Source of the DNA: Pseudomonadota bacterium
GTDB lineage: Bacteria > Pseudomonadota > Gammaproteobacteria > Burkholderiales > JAKAFK01
Assembly (NCBI GenBank): GCA_021817985.1
Contig: JAKAFK010000008.1
Location: forward strand, 21,258-85,257
Direction of reading: 5' to 3'
Length of the DNA: 64,000 nucleotides
Shown one piece after another: positions 53,682-63,129 of the stretch; position 1 is the stretch's first letter, and every line of letters starts with the position of its first letter. The position numbers and the translations under genes were made by a program. The notes beneath the pieces were generated by a model. That model saw nothing but the letters and a program-made list of their open reading frames with translations. It had not been told where the DNA came from and did not search any database.

Positions 53682-55623
53682 GTCGCGCCCCTGGCATCCG
53701 CATGCGAGCACACTTTTCTAGCGAAGCCGTAAACGCGCGAATGGCACGGGTTTCAGAGCCAAGGTGATTGAGTTCACGGAGCCGCTCGATTCCGACCCGG
53801 GCCTGGGACAACTGCCCCATAGCCACTTGCAGGGAGATCAGATTTCGCCAATAGTCGGCATTCTGGGGATTTAGGGCCAGGGCGCGCTGCATTAATGCCA
53901 GTCCATTCGTATAGTCATGCGCGAAGTTAACCTCGTAATTAGCATCCAGCGTAACAAGATCCGCGCGATCCGGATTACCATCTACCGCGAGACCGAGAAG
54001 GGCCCCTAAGGAACGCGTGTCGTACGTGCAGATTTTCTTGAGCGAGCACTCGATCAATGCATACAGTGCGTTGACGTCCTGCGGAGACAGCGGGTGAGCC
54101 CGCACATCCCATGCCATGCGCGACCACCACGACGGCTGAACGGGCAATCTATTCTTGCTCGAAAGAATAATCTCCTCCGCCGGCGGTAAGAGGCCTGCAC
54201 CTGGCAATTGGGCAGCACGCTCGAAGCTCCTCAAGGCATCGGAAAACTGCACGCTCTTCGGTGAGGGGGCGATCATCGCCAGCGTCGAACCCAGTTCGTA
54301 CGCCGCGCGCGGGGAGGCGGGATGATGAACTGACTCGAAATAGGCAAGACGGACTGGATCCGACCAGATGTGCGCCCGAAGGTAGGTGACAAATCCATAA
54401 AAAGCAATGACGGCCGCGATAATGCCCACACGAAGGACTGACCGATTGCGAAAAAACGGCTCCCCCAGAAGGACCGCAAAGGCCGCCAGGAAAATGCCCA
54501 CCCCAGGCAGGTAATTCCGATATTCGTCAGCCAACTCGAGAGGTAGGTATGTGGAAACCAGTGCATGGCCTGCGAAAAAGAAAAGGATTCCCAACGCGAT
54601 CAAGGGTCTGTGCTTCTTGATCCAAAGAGCAAAACCAAGCAACGCCCCGAGAAACAACCAAGCGGCGAGCGTCGAGGGGGGGGACAGCCAACCGGAGGAG
54701 ATCCGGAAATCATCGTGGTATAGCGTCAATCCGCCGAGCGACGGCGCCACGATCCAGTGCAGATAATCCGCTAGGACACGTCCCTCGGTTAGCAACCGCT
54801 CCGAAAGGTCAAATGGACGCCCCGCATATGCCTGGCCGTTGATCGCTGCCGGCAGCGTCATCGCAACGCCTGCGATGCCCGGAATGAGGGCTAGGACTAT
54901 GAACGTGCTTACGATGCGATGATCCGTCCGACCAGATGCCGTCTTGAACTCGAACAGTACCCACTCGAGCACCAAGGCATAGGCCATCAGCATCACGCCT
55001 GTTTCTTTTGTGAGGACGGCCAGTGCAAGGCTGCCGAGCAATCCCCCGACCGTAAAAAGCAAGGCGTTGGGCCGATCCCGCAGCAGCCGAAGGCGGCCCT
55101 CCACGTATGACAAAAGCCCGAGCAACATGAAAAGCGTGGACATGCTTTCCATCCGCTGCACGACGTAAAGGACAGCGGTCAGGTTGATCGGTGCCAGGAG
55201 CCATGCGCCGGCGACAACGACCGGGAGCCATATCGCACATTTCCCCTGACAAGTACCCTGCACGCTCGGTGCGCCGAGCATCTTCCGGACAAGCAGGAAA
55301 ATCAACGCGCCATTGAGAAGATGAACGATTAGATTGCCCAGCTTGAGCGCGAAGGGAGACAGGCCAAAGGCTGCAGTTTGCAGGGCGAAGGAGAGGGAAG
55401 CGAGAGGGCGCTTGAGCGGCCCGGCACGGGATGAGAAGGCAGCCCGTGCCAGCGATGAGAAGGTGAAATGCGCATGCGCGATGGCTGGATTCTGAACGAT
55501 GTTGGGAAAGTCATCGAAAACGAACCAACCCTTCAAGCCATCCGAATAGACCCAGCCGGTTAACGCAAGGATACAGAACAGGGCGATGTATGGGAGCCCT
55601 CTGTTGAGGAACCGCACCCGCAT
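53671..55623 (-). CDS. GT-C-type glycosyltransferase-like protein with TPR-like tail (paralogue 3)
   Basis: A 650-residue protein with about ten hydrophobic helices. The first loop carries FVFDDFPNIVQNPAI. Shared motifs are LYVVQRMESMSTLFML, YHDDFRISSGWLSPPST and DEYRNYLPGVG. The C-terminal region has TPR-like repeats (NYTNG-type helices, ALNPQNADYWRNLISLQ). The start is ATG 55623; an earlier TTG would add ten residues. It is next to pilA (485 bases away, same strand). The two tandem paralogues differ considerably, suggesting different acceptors or sugars. Confidence 0.72.
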   Translation of the reverse strand: MRVRFLNRGLPYIALFCILALTGWVYSDGLKGWFVFDDFPNIVQNPAIAHAHFTFSSLARAAFSSRAGPLKRPLASLSFALQTAAFGLSPFALKLGNLIVHLLNGALIFLLVRKMLGAPSVQGTCQGKCAIWLPVVVAGAWLLAPINLTAVLYVVQRMESMSTLFMLLGLLSYVEGRLRLLRDRPNALLFTVGGLLGSLALAVLTKETGVMLMAYALVLEWVLFEFKTASGRTDHRIVSTFIVLALIPGIAGVAMTLPAAINGQAYAGRPFDLSERLLTEGRVLADYLHWIVAPSLGGLTLYHDDFRISSGWLSPPSTLAAWLFLGALLGFALWIKKHRPLIALGILFFFAGHALVSTYLPLELADEYRNYLPGVGIFLAAFAVLLGEPFFRNRSVLRVGIIAAVIAFYGFVTYLRAHIWSDPVRLAYFESVHHPASPRAAYELGSTLAMIAPSPKSVQFSDALRSFERAAQLPGAGLLPPAEEIILSSKNRLPVQPSWWSRMAWDVRAHPLSPQDVNALYALIECSLKKICTYDTRSLGALLGLAVDGNPDRADLVTLDANYEVNFAHDYTNGLALMQRALALNPQNADYWRNLISLQVAMGQLSQARVGIERLRELNHLGSETRAIRAFTASLEKCARMRMPGARHAS

Positions 55624-56069
55624 CACGGAATTGAAGAAGTTGCTCACAACCAAAGACGTTCCCGAGACTCATTCCTTTCCATCTGGTCAAAGAGCCTCCG
55701 TATAGACAAAAGTGGGATTATCCTGCTGCAATTGCGCCCCGCTTTTCGGTCGCCCGGAAACCCCACACGCGTCATAAAGCTTCTCGTCAACATATCTCTG
55801 ACTTGCCCATGCCGATCGTTCTCAATGCCCCCCGGGACCATAAAACGGTTCAGCCTGGTCTCAGCCCTGCAATTGGCGAAGCCATCCATCGGCCAAGACG
55901 CCCTACCGGGTGATGCCATAGTCCGACACAGATCGCGACGGCGAGCAATGGGATCTTACAACAATCGAACTCCCGAGCGCGAACATCCGCGGCAAATCGT
56001 TAGCGCTTGAGACTGTGTTCTGATTCGAGGCAAGGGGAGAACGCAAGCATATCGAGAACATGAGGAAAG

Positions 56070-56087
56070 CGCCCCCGCTTGGGGGGC
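56070..56087 (-). terminator. Probable terminator of pilA
   Basis: A GC-only stem (GCCCCCC / GGGGGCG with a four-base loop) about 20 bases after the pilA stop, followed on the minus strand by CTTTCC. The bases between it and 55654 show no other gene. Confidence 0.5.
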
Positions 56088-56108
56088 ACTTAGGAGGCTT
56101 GCGGCTAG

Positions 56109-56555
56109 CTATTTACGGCAGCTAGAGGGCAGGTATTTGGAGAGAACGGTCGTGCCGGTGCCGCCGCAGGTCCACTTGACACTTCCCGAACTGGTAACTG
56201 CGCTCAGGGTAAGAATAGCGCCATTGATCGCAGTATTTGCCTTCTGAGGAGCCGCGTCGCTGTAATGAACCGAAATAATGCCGTTGGCGACGGCGACAGA
56301 TGCTACGTAGTTGCCGCTGATAGAGTCCGCCGATGATATTCCAATAGAACCGTTGTTCGACCCCAAACTGCCGTGGTTGGTATAGTACTCCGTCACCGCC
56401 GACTCAGGAGAACCGACCAAACTCAAGCCTTCAGACACTTGGGCACGAACCACATAGTCCATATAGGTCGGAATGGCGATGGCTGCCAAAATACCGATGA
56501 TCGCAATCACGATCATCAATTCGATCAGTGTGAAGCCTTGTTGTACCTGTTTCAT
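56109..56555 (-). CDS. pilA: Type IV major pilin PilA
   Basis: A 148-residue type IVa pilin. The prepilin leader MKQVQQG is followed by the cleavage site and the classical [20 protein letters not shown], with Glu at position 5 of the mature protein. The C-terminus has a Cys pair ([10 protein letters not shown]...SSCRK) forming the D-loop disulfide. GGGAGTGAG precedes ATG 56555. Its globular domain is Ser/Thr/Asn-rich, so glycosylation is possible. The promoter is of sigma-54 type. Other pil genes are not in the window. Confidence 0.95.
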   Translation of the reverse strand: MKQVQQGFTLIELMIVIAIIGILAAIAIPTYMDYVVRAQVSEGLSLVGSPESAVTEYYTNHGSLGSNNGSIGISSADSISGNYVASVAVANGIISVHYSDAAPQKANTAINGAILTLSAVTSSGSVKWTCGGTGTTVLSKYLPSSCRK

Positions 56556-56619
56556 ATCTCACTCCCTTGGTTCATTGAGAACGAATCAAAGCGCATTTGA
56601 TGCGCCTTAGCCCCTGTCA

Positions 56620-56635
56620 TGCAAGAATCATACCA
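56620..56635 (-). promoter_or_regulatory. Sigma-54 (RpoN) promoter of pilA
   Basis: TGGTATGATTCTTGCA on the minus strand matches TGGCAC-N5-TTGCA with the exact GG-N10-GC spacing. It would start transcription about 55 bases before the pilA ATG. RpoN control of pilA, usually with PilR, is known in many proteobacteria. Confidence 0.85.
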
Positions 56636-57075
56636 GCGTGCCGCATCTCAAAAACACCATGGGTGGCTATTGGCGCCGCTGGCGGTGCTACCAGGAGGGG
56701 GCACGTTCAAGTCGAGCTATCCCAGACGCTCGCCGAGCGTATGAAATTGACATAAGACCCGCCGCAGCCTTGGCTGCCCGTCCCGGCGATGTCAGAAAGT
56801 GACGTTTTTGGTCACATGAAGGGGAAAGCGGGTAGGAAGATGATCCAGGAGATGTCCGCGACGGTTCAAAGGCCGCTCTGCGCGCATCCCCGGCCACCCG
56901 AAAAAAAAGTCCTAGCCAGCCGAAAACGCCTTCCCGGTAGTGGGTCCGCCCATCGCGCGTGCCGCCGGGGACGGATGCGGCCCGACGCTCCCAGCACAAC
57001 CGAAGGTTGCAAGGCGTTTATCGCCGTCGTCCAGTCAGCGGCTCATTGCGCCCGTGGGCGCCCCGCCAATCTCGA
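56636..57075. other. Gap between the pilA promoter and the glucan phosphorylase gene
   Basis: About 440 bases. I see no gene, RNA or clear terminator; an upstream PilR-binding site for pilA could lie in the first 150 bases. Confidence 0.35.
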
Positions 57076-59589
57076 CTACCGCGCCCAATAGATCAGCTGC
57101 TCCTCCATCGGGATGAGCGCGCCCGAGAGGTTAGGCACGATGCGGGGCGTATAGTCGGCGGCAGGGCGATTGGCCGTCACCCGGCCTTCGTAGTGATAGG
57201 TATGAGGATCGAGGCTGCGGCCTGGGGCCATCGCCACAGCCGCCGAGGCCCCATCCGCCATGGGTTCGGCGTAGATCTCCACGCGCACGGCATCCGGGGG
57301 CAGCTGGTCGAGGTAGACATCCACCTCGAAACGATACTCACTGTCCGACGCGTCCACTTTCAGCTCCCCGAAGCGAAGCATCGGCCAGGATGCCACAAGC
57401 TGGCGGTGTCCGGCGTCCAGCTTCCTGGCCACGGCCATGTGTTCCGCCCCCCGCGCCCGATACGCCTGGGCACTGGGGAGATAATAGTCTTCCACGTATT
57501 CCTTCACCATGCGGTTTGCAGAAAAGCGCGGGGTCAGCTGCATCATGCTCTCCCGCATGCGCGCAATCCAGCCCGTCGGGATGCCCTGCGCGTCGCGCGT
57601 GTAAAAGGCCGGAATGACTTCGTTCTCGAGGAGCGCATAGAGGGCCTGCGCCTCCTGCGCGTCCCAGGCCGGGTCATCGCCGTGCGCGGTTCCATCGCCC
57701 AGCGCCCAGCCCATCTCCGGCGCATACGCCTCTGCCCACCATCCGTCGAGCTCAGACAAATTGAGCCCCCCATTGACGAGGAGCTTCATGCCGCTGGTGC
57801 CGCTCGCCTCCATCAGGCGTCGCGGCGTATTGATCCAGAGATCGACTCCCTGCACGAGTTCCGAGGCCGCCGCCATGTCGTAGTCTTCGATGAACACCAT
57901 GCGCCCCTGAATGCGCGGCTCCCGCATGAAGTCCACCCACTCCCGGACCATCCGCTTGCCCTCCTCGTCGCGCGGATGCGCCTTGCCGGCCACCAGGAGC
58001 TGGACAGGCCGCTCGGCGTTGCCGAGCAGGCGCGCAAGGCGCTCCCGGTCGTGGAGCAACAGATTGGGCCGCTTGTAGGTTGCGAAACGCCGCGCAAAGC
58101 CGATCGTCAGGCAGTCAGGATCGAAGGACGGCATGGAGGGCGAGAGCTCCTCGGCGCCGTGGCACGCCATCTGCCGGAGAAACCGCGCGCGCACCGCCTC
58201 GATCATGCCGGCCCGCTGCCGGTTCCTGAATTCCCACAGCGTCTTGTCCGGAATCTTGAGCAGCTTTTCGTCCATGTCGTCCAGCGCGCCGAGCCAGGTT
58301 TCGGGGCCGCAGGCATTTGCCCACAACTCCTCCGCGTGCGCCGAGTGCCACGAAGGCACATGCACGCCGTTGGTGACGTACCCGACGGGCACTTCGGCTT
58401 CCGGCCAGCGCGGGAACAGGGGCGCAAAGAGGCGCCGGCTGACCTCCGCATGCAGCCGGCTGACGGCATTCACCTTGCCGGACCCGTGGACGGCAAGATA
58501 CGCCATGTTGAAGGTCCCCTCCTCGCCGTCGGGATGGGGCTCACGGGCCAGCGTCAGCAGCTCTTCGAGCGCCACATCGCAATGGGCACAATAGTCCCGG
58601 AAATACCGACGCATGAGATCCGGCGAGAAACGATCGAAACCCGCCGCGACCGGCGTGTGCGTGGTGAAGAGATTGCCTGCCCGGGTCACGCGCCAAGCCG
58701 TACTGAACGGGGTGCCATGCTTGTCGGCAAAACTTTTCGCGCGCTCGAGCACGGCGAAGGCCGCATGCCCCTCGTTGAGATGGCAGACGTCGCACTCGAG
58801 TCCCAGGGCCTCCAGCAGTCTCCAGCCCCCGATGCCCAACGCAATCTCCTGCTGCAAGCGCATCTCCGGACCGCCGCCGTAGAGTTCACCCGTGATCGAG
58901 CGATCGCCGGGCGTATTGGACAGGTCGTTGCTGTCCAGCAGGTACAGCTTGCAGCGGCCGACTTGCGCTTCCCAGGCGCGCAGCACCAGGGGACGCCCGG
59001 GCAGATCCACCGTGACCCGCAGCCATTCGTCCGATTCGGTGCGCAAGGGCAGGACCGGGAGCATCCCCGGATCGTTGTAGGGGAAGTATTCGAGCTGGTT
59101 GCCCTCGCTGTCCAGTGCCTGACGGAAATAGCCCTGCTGATAGAGAAGTCCCACGCCCACCACCGGGATGCCCAAGTCGCTCGCCGTCTTCAGGTAATCG
59201 CCCGCCAGGATGCCCAGGCCGCCGGAATAGATCGGCAACGTCTCGCCCAGCCCGAATTCCATGCTGAAGTAGGCGACCTTTCCGAGAGGGCTTTTCGGGT
59301 GGGTCGTCGCGAACCACGAAGGACTCTCGCGATACTTGTGCCGTGCAGCCAGCTGCGCATTGAGCTCCTTGATGAAGCGAGGGTCGGAGGACAGCGCCTC
59401 AAGACGCGCCTCGGACACCGTTTCCAGGATCAGCCAGGGATCCTCGGTCGCCCGCCAGATGCCAGGGTCCAGCGCTTCCCACAACGCGTCGGCCGCATGA
59501 CTGAAACTGAAGCGCAGATCAAGCGCCAATTCCGCCAGGCCTTGCAGGGATTTCGGGAGATAACGCGGCAGATAGCGGGCAGGATGCAT
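57076..59589 (-). CDS. glgP: Alpha-glucan phosphorylase (GlgP, DUF3417-type)
   Basis: An 837-residue phosphorylase that releases glucose 1-phosphate from glycogen or starch. The start ATG 59589 follows GAGGAGG. The N-terminal domain of about 100 residues is the DUF3417 type. The core motif VAYFSMEFGLGETLPIYSGG is intact. The PLP-binding Lys is in EASGTSGMKLLVNGGLNLSE near residue 600. This non-classical branch is common in bacteria storing glycogen. The gene stands alone, with an independent promoter candidate upstream. Confidence 0.92.
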   Translation of the reverse strand: MHPARYLPRYLPKSLQGLAELALDLRFSFSHAADALWEALDPGIWRATEDPWLILETVSEARLEALSSDPRFIKELNAQLAARHKYRESPSWFATTHPKSPLGKVAYFSMEFGLGETLPIYSGGLGILAGDYLKTASDLGIPVVGVGLLYQQGYFRQALDSEGNQLEYFPYNDPGMLPVLPLRTESDEWLRVTVDLPGRPLVLRAWEAQVGRCKLYLLDSNDLSNTPGDRSITGELYGGGPEMRLQQEIALGIGGWRLLEALGLECDVCHLNEGHAAFAVLERAKSFADKHGTPFSTAWRVTRAGNLFTTHTPVAAGFDRFSPDLMRRYFRDYCAHCDVALEELLTLAREPHPDGEEGTFNMAYLAVHGSGKVNAVSRLHAEVSRRLFAPLFPRWPEAEVPVGYVTNGVHVPSWHSAHAEELWANACGPETWLGALDDMDEKLLKIPDKTLWEFRNRQRAGMIEAVRARFLRQMACHGAEELSPSMPSFDPDCLTIGFARRFATYKRPNLLLHDRERLARLLGNAERPVQLLVAGKAHPRDEEGKRMVREWVDFMREPRIQGRMVFIEDYDMAAASELVQGVDLWINTPRRLMEASGTSGMKLLVNGGLNLSELDGWWAEAYAPEMGWALGDGTAHGDDPAWDAQEAQALYALLENEVIPAFYTRDAQGIPTGWIARMRESMMQLTPRFSANRMVKEYVEDYYLPSAQAYRARGAEHMAVARKLDAGHRQLVASWPMLRFGELKVDASDSEYRFEVDVYLDQLPPDAVRVEIYAEPMADGASAAVAMAPGRSLDPHTYHYEGRVTANRPAADYTPRIVPNLSGALIPMEEQLIYWAR

Positions 59590-59689
59590 GGAGTCCTCCT
59601 CGAAGTCGCGCGACGCGCACACGGCGTCTTGGCGCATGCGCCCCGGCGGAGCAGAAAAACGGCAGCAGCGCAGAGGGAATCTCCCCTCT

Positions 59690-59695
59690 AATATA
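59690..59695 (-). promoter_or_regulatory. -10 element candidate for glgP
   Basis: TATATT on the minus strand, about 100 bases upstream of the glgP start; no good -35 accompanies it. The rest of 59590-60024 holds no recognisable gene. Confidence 0.3.
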
Positions 59696-60024
59696 GCCCA
59701 AGGCGCCGGTGCACCGAAGGGCAGTGCGTGCGTGATCGGAGGGGAGCGATGCCGCGGGGGCGCGGGGACGGACAGGAAGCGGCGGCCTCGGTGCCCCAGG
59801 GGCCGCCGGCCCGCGGTGAGCGGCTCGACGCCGCGATTGCGGATTGGCCCGTCCCGAGGAGCCTTCGACCGAGGTGCTGCGTCATGGGAAGCGGCTGAGC
59901 AGACGCGCGCCGAACGGGCGGTGAATGATCCCTCGCTTCTGGTGGTCGCGGCCCCCGGGAGATCCCTTCTCGTCTATCGCAGGATCCCGGGCGATCCGCA
60001 TCTGGGACATCGCAATGCAGAAAA

Positions 60025-60057
60025 CAAAAAAGGGGGCGGCCAACTTCGCCGCCCCCA
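60025..60057 (-). terminator. Intrinsic terminator of pstS
   Basis: A 9-bp stem GGGGGCGGC / GCCGCCCCC with a seven-base loop, followed on the minus strand by TTTTTTG. It is 33 bases after the pstS stop. Confidence 0.92.
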
Positions 60058-60089
60058 CTGGCTCTCACCCAATCAAGCCAAACCCGAGA

Positions 60090-61118
60090 TTAGATCCCGA
60101 GGTTCTTCTTCCAGTAAGCCTTGATCGCATCAACCGTGCTTGTGGGCAGCGGCCCGAAAGCGATGGACTTGGCTTCCGACTGTCCATGCTCGAAGCCCCA
60201 GGTGAAGAACTTCGTCACTTCCGCGTTCGTGGCCTTAGGCGTGGTCTTGCTCAGGATTTCCCACGTGCAGCCGGAGATCGGCCACGTCGTCGCACCCGGC
60301 TGGTCCGTCAGGATCACATAGAAGTCTTGCGCCTTGGTGAAATCGATGTGGGAAGCCGCCGCCTGGAAACCGGCAAGGCTCGGGCTGACCAGTTTGCCCG
60401 CGCTGTTGTACATGCGCGCCCAGCTCAGGTGGCTCTCGAGAATGTAGGCGTATTCCACATACCCGATGGCGCCGCGAATTTCCTTCACGTAGCTCGCGAC
60501 ACCCTGGTTACCCTTGCCGCCCACGCCCGTCGGCCAGGAGATGGAGGTGTTGGCGCCGATCTTCTTGGCCCACTCGGGATAGACCTTCGAGAGGTAGTTG
60601 GCGAAGGTGAAGGTCGTGCCCGACCCGTCGGAGCGATGCACCACGGTGATGGCCATGTCGGGCAGCTTCACGCCGGGGTTGAGCCTCGCAATTTGCGGGT
60701 CATTCCAGCGCGTGATTTCCTTCATGTAGATCTTGGCCACCACGGGGCCGCTCAGGATCAGCTGGCCGGGCTTGATGCCGGGCAGATTGTAGACCAGGTC
60801 TTCCCCCGCGATCGCGGTGGGAAACTGGATCAGCCCGTGCTGCTGCAGCACGGCAGGCGTGAGCGGCATGTCGCTCGCGCCGAACGCCACGGTCTTGGCC
60901 TCGATCTGCTGGATGCCGCCACCGGAGCCGATCGCCTGGTAATTCACCTGGGTGCCGGTCTTTTGCTGGTAGGTGACGCTCCACTTGGCGATCAAAGGAT
61001 ACACCCAGGTGCTGCCCGCACCGGTGATCTGCGCCGCATGTGCGGCGGCGGCGACCGAACCCAGGCACACAGCCATGGCGACGCCTAACGTCTTGATGGA
61101 CTTCATTTGTGGCAACAT
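60090..61118 (-). CDS. pstS: Periplasmic phosphate-binding protein PstS
   Basis: A 342-residue binding protein of the high-affinity phosphate ABC transporter. A signal peptide ends at AHAA. Family motifs are QITGAGSTWVYPLIAKW, GSGGGIQQI, FGASDMPL and HRSDGSGTTFTFANYL, which contain the phosphate-contacting Ser, Asp, Arg and Thr residues. ATG 61118 has GGAG at six-base spacing; the internal ATG 61106 is less likely. It is not followed by pstCAB, so the transporter genes must lie elsewhere. Regulation by PhoB is indicated by the Pho-box-like site upstream. Confidence 0.95.
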   Translation of the reverse strand: MLPQMKSIKTLGVAMAVCLGSVAAAAHAAQITGAGSTWVYPLIAKWSVTYQQKTGTQVNYQAIGSGGGIQQIEAKTVAFGASDMPLTPAVLQQHGLIQFPTAIAGEDLVYNLPGIKPGQLILSGPVVAKIYMKEITRWNDPQIARLNPGVKLPDMAITVVHRSDGSGTTFTFANYLSKVYPEWAKKIGANTSISWPTGVGGKGNQGVASYVKEIRGAIGYVEYAYILESHLSWARMYNSAGKLVSPSLAGFQAAASHIDFTKAQDFYVILTDQPGATTWPISGCTWEILSKTTPKATNAEVTKFFTWGFEHGQSEAKSIAFGPLPTSTVDAIKAYWKKNLGI

Positions 61119-61281
61119 TATTTTCTCCTAAGTCTAAACAATGCGTACTTGCGCACCCGGCTGCGGGCGTGCCTGCCGCTTCTGCCTCGTGCGGATCCGC
61201 CGATGCTGGGCATTCTGGCTCATCCCCGATGGCGGTCCCACGGGCACGCCCCACAAAGGCATTTACGACGCTGGCCATTGT

Positions 61282-61299
61282 CTGACGTTTTTGTGACAT
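61282..61299 (-). promoter_or_regulatory. Pho-box-like site upstream of pstS
   Basis: On the minus strand TGTCACAAAAACGTCAG contains two TGTCA/CGTCA half-sites with 11-base spacing, as in PhoB boxes. It is about 165 bases before the pstS start. Confidence 0.55.
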
Positions 61300-61528
61300 T
61301 TCATCGATTGTTTCCTTACATTATTCTTACAACATCACCGGCATCCGTTGCGTGCCAAGGCCCCACGATTGGGCGCAATACCTTTCCTGTAGCCGGTCCC
61401 GGGCAAGGCATCGTGTTTTGCTATACTCCCAGATCGACCGTACGGCGCACGCCCCGGCCACGCTCGACAGCCCCTCGCCGACACGGTGCAGGAATGGAAA
61501 GCCCGGGGATTTGCGATCTGGAGCAGCC

Positions 61529-61738
61529 ATGCAAAGAAACACAGGCCGAATCTATCTTGTGGAAAAATCCACTCGCACACGGGTCCAGGAAGTCTGGGTC
61601 GACCTGTCCGGCTTGAGCAGGCTCGGCCGCTACGAGCGCCTCAATTATCTGGAAGACGAACTCATGCTCGGGCGGGACCCGCGCAGGTTCGAGGTCGACG
61701 TGAGCGAGCTCGAAGGCCATCCCGCGTGGCGGCTGTGA
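61529..61738 (+). CDS. Small hypothetical protein
   Basis: A 69-residue, basic and acidic mixed protein (GRIYLVEKSTRTRVQEVWVD, EDELMLGRDPRRFEVDVSEL), starting at ATG 61529 with GGAG seven bases upstream. It has no signal, membrane span or metal motif. It lies divergent from pstS and upstream of the cytochrome gene. I do not recognise the family; the ribosome-binding site and protein-like composition support it. Confidence 0.5.
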   Translation: MQRNTGRIYLVEKSTRTRVQEVWVDLSGLSRLGRYERLNYLEDELMLGRDPRRFEVDVSELEGHPAWRL

Positions 61739-61928
61739 ACTTTCTGGGCACACGCCCTGTCTATCCCAGGTTGTAGAACAAGTCGCCTCACCAAGGTTCC
61801 CACGAGTCGACTTTTTTTGCGGCAGATTCATGACCCCTGTATGGCAGGGCCCACCATGAAGCCCCAGGTGCGCCCGTCTTTTTGACGACCGGCGCGAAGG
61901 CCAACAAATAAACAGAAAGGGCATCACT

Positions 61929-62375
61929 TTGAACACTACTCGCGGATTCACACGACACCTCACGAACCTCGCCCTGGCCACCGCCTTGGCCGCGACGGGA
62001 CTCCCGCTCGCGTGGGCGGGCAATGTCTCCGGCCCCCTGGCGCAAGCCGTCGCCAAGGGCAAGGACATTTTCGCCCATGACACGTTTGGCGGACGCGGCA
62101 TGACCTGCCAGGCCTGCCACACGGCCGGAGGGACGACCGAAGGCACCACGCCCTCGGGGGCCAAAATCCCCAGCCTGTCCAACGCCGCCGCCATTTTCCC
62201 GCGCTATGCGCATGGGCAGCTCGTCACGCTGGAAGACCAGGTGCGCCGCTGCGTGGCCGGTGCCCTCGGCGGAAAGCCGCCCGCGTACGACAGTACGCAA
62301 ATGCGCGACCTTGTCGCCTATATGACCTCCCTGTCGCAAGGCAAGCCCGTCGATATGGGCGGCAAGCCCCGCTAA
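61929..62375 (+). CDS. Class I c-type cytochrome (small, secreted)
   Basis: A 148-residue protein with a signal peptide (cleavage after PLAWA) and one heme motif, CQACH. The C-terminal part (QVRRCVAGALGGKPPAYDST...MRDLVAYMTSL) resembles the cytochrome domains of TsdA/SoxA-like proteins that bind sulfur compounds. It contains a further Cys (RRCV), and a distal ligand is not obvious. The start is TTG 61929; no ATG is available in frame before the signal. It probably acts in periplasmic electron transfer, possibly linked to sulfur oxidation. Confidence 0.78.
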   Translation: MNTTRGFTRHLTNLALATALAATGLPLAWAGNVSGPLAQAVAKGKDIFAHDTFGGRGMTCQACHTAGGTTEGTTPSGAKIPSLSNAAAIFPRYAHGQLVTLEDQVRRCVAGALGGKPPAYDSTQMRDLVAYMTSLSQGKPVDMGGKPR

Positions 62376-62589
62376 GATCCGTCGTGCCCCGCGACCCGGG
62401 GCACGCATGCGAGGCGACTGCCGTCTCGCGCCGGACGCCCTGCAGGGGGCATCCTTTGAAGCGATGCCCCCTCGCCGCTCCTTCCCCGAACCGCCGTCAG
62501 CCGCCATTTCCCGGAAATTCAAGGCGCCTTAAAACAGGAAAATCGGTTCATTCTCGCTATAACTCATGCCACAAGCGCGGGTCACCCGC

Positions 62590-63115
62590 CGATGCGGCAG
62601 AGAGGCTTTTTCGGTTCTGGAGAAGCGGATGGGGAAGCGTTCCATCCTGTTGGCGGCACGCTCGTGGTCACGCAGAACGTCCACGCCTCCGATCCGGCGC
62701 CCGAGGCACGTAGTCGACGGGAAGATGCCGACCTGTCCGTGACTTTCGGGCACATCCAGCTCGAATACATCGACGAGGGTCTGCAACCATACGGCATTCG
62801 GAACCGCAAACGCCCCGTCAACCTCGATATGTTTGGAGTTGCAGGCGCAAAAGGCCGGCCGGGACAAGCTGTTGATGAAGATAGGCACCGCGAAAAAGGA
62901 TGCCGGGCACGCAGCGAATCTGATCAAGCTGACCTCGCCGAAAAGCGACCAGGAGGTCAACGAGGAGACCTTCCAGTTCAGAATTCGACTGCGCCATGTG
63001 CGGCGCCGCGAGGTGCGCTGTCTGTTGCGCACGCACCAGCATCTCGAATCACGATCCTGCGGAGCTTTGAGCCTTCTACACGCAACTCACCGAGGTCGAC
63101 ATTTGTCAGCCATGC
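62590..63115 (+). pseudogene. Decayed IS4/IS1634-type transposase
   Basis: The plus strand retains pieces of a DDE transposase: DKLLMKIGTAKKDAGHAANL, VNEETFQFRI, REVRCLLRTHQH, then DPAEL, a TGA and AFYTQLTEVD. The last piece is the usual DPAELW-x-FYTQLTEVE block. Several frameshifts and a stop interrupt it, and the DDE core is incomplete. It is inactive. Confidence 0.65.
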
Positions 63116-63129
63116 AACCTCCTAAGAAT

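Noticed and set aside
56959..59691. A 910-codon open frame on the plus strand opposite glgP
   Set aside because: It is antisense to a gene with full family motifs, is rich in Arg, His and Gly as expected of a GC-rich shadow, and has no ribosome-binding site or recognisable domain.
59688..60068. Open frame on the minus strand between pstS and glgP
   Set aside because: It overlaps the pstS terminator and has a shadow-like composition with no start signal.
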